A DNA stretch of 64,000 nt from Cognatiluteimonas telluris (GTDB taxonomy: Bacteria > Pseudomonadota > Gammaproteobacteria > Xanthomonadales > Xanthomonadaceae). The notes below the pieces were generated by a model. The model saw nothing but the letters and a program-made list of their open reading frames with translations. It was not told the origin of the DNA and did no database searches. The DNA is taken from the NCBI RefSeq assembly GCF_011320095.1, contig NZ_JAANOY010000004.1:1-64000 (forward strand). The letters are read 5' to 3'. This document shows, in pieces, positions 63,734 to 64,000 of this stretch; position 1 is the first letter of the stretch, and the number at the start of each line of letters is the position of its first letter. The position numbers and the translations under genes were made by a program.

Positions 63734-64000
63734 ATGGCCCCCACGATCAGCGTCCTCACCGTCGCCGGCTCGGATTCCGGCGGTGGCGCGGGCATCCAGG
63801 CCGACCTGAAGACCTTCGCCGCCCAGGGCGTGCATGGGCTGAGCGCCATCACCGCGCTGACTGCCCAGAACACTCGCGGCGTCACCGCGATCCACGTGCC
63901 GCCGGTGTCCTTCCTGCGTGCGCAGATCGATGCCTGCTTCGACGACTTCCACATCGCCGCGGTGAAGCTGGGAATGCTGGCGACGGCGGACGTGATCCAT
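63734..64000 (+). CDS. thiD: Hydroxymethylpyrimidine/phosphomethylpyrimidine kinase (3' end outside window)
   Basis: The first 89 codons of a ribokinase-family kinase of thiamine synthesis are visible. [29 protein letters not shown] is the diagnostic N-terminal block, followed by [21 protein letters not shown] and AVKLGML. It phosphorylates HMP and then HMP-phosphate. It is divergent from the XRE-SulP operon. The rest lies beyond the window. Confidence 0.94.
   Translation, partial: MAPTISVLTVAGSDSGGGAGIQADLKTFAAQGVHGLSAITALTAQNTRGVTAIHVPPVSFLRAQIDACFDDFHIAAVKLGMLATADVIH

Overview
This window is a GC-rich, densely packed bacterial chromosome segment. It looks like a gammaproteobacterium of the Xanthomonadaceae (Lysobacter/Luteimonas-like). 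The evidence is the protein families, enterobacterial-type synteny blocks (bamC-dapA/gcvR-bcp, queG/nnr-tsaE-amiC-mutL, pcnB-folK-panBCD) and dispersed inverted repeats with GGAGCGGCTTCAGCCGCGA-type arms. Genus is inferred, not proven. There is no phage, insertion sequence or CRISPR array. One tRNA gene (tRNA-Glu, CUC) is present.

Layout. 1-5.3 kb: the N-terminal 559 codons of an ABC-F ATPase (Uup type), two tiny lysine-rich proteins, the AMPylating pseudokinase SelO, and DbpA. 5.4-10.4 kb: a tight operon of DeaD helicase, YaeQ and two related HI0933-type flavoproteins. 10.4-15 kb: a leftward block of TrhO, a DDAH-type hydrolase, AlkB, a methyltransferase and an MHS-type transporter. 15.2-19.5 kb: an exported Arg/Ala/Gln-rich protein, a YkgJ cysteine-cluster protein, DUF6164, an EEP-family phosphodiesterase and a glycine-zipper protein with an internal duplication.

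19.6-25.2 kb is the most unusual part. A leftward gene run encodes a 7TM diguanylate cyclase, a GNAT acetyltransferase, a split-borosin backbone N-methyltransferase, two small homologous proteins that look like its precursor peptides, and an exported TPR-GGDEF diguanylate cyclase. I read this as a trans-acting borosin RiPP pathway embedded among c-di-GMP genes.

25.3-37.3 kb: a GIY-YIG-like protein, exonuclease III, a KGG stress protein, an LLM flavin monooxygenase, a YihY/BrkB membrane protein, a third diguanylate cyclase (GAF-GGDEF), a stand-alone receiver, a YbiI zinc finger, a 1052-residue exported BNR/sortilin-like propeller protein, pyroglutamyl peptidase and a small exported protein. 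37.3-51.1 kb is housekeeping: dcd, mrp/apbC, a DUF2147 protein, metG, an RnfB-like ferredoxin, a GumN-like protein, a DUF1684 lipoprotein, mutL, amiC, tsaE, nnr and divergent queG. 51.4-56.6 kb holds pantothenate and folate genes (panD, panC, panB, folK) and pcnB, with a creatininase-like lipoprotein gene inserted in opposite orientation. 56.7-64 kb: tRNA-Glu, fdxA, a BamC-like lipoprotein, dapA, gcvR, bcp, a PIN-PhoH ATPase, a SulP transporter with its own XRE regulator and a likely operator, and the start of thiD.

The c-di-GMP theme recurs: three diguanylate cyclases and one receiver lie between 19.6 and 31.9 kb. Several terminators are strong perfect hairpins. Long open frames opposite real genes are common because of the high GC content and are not annotated.
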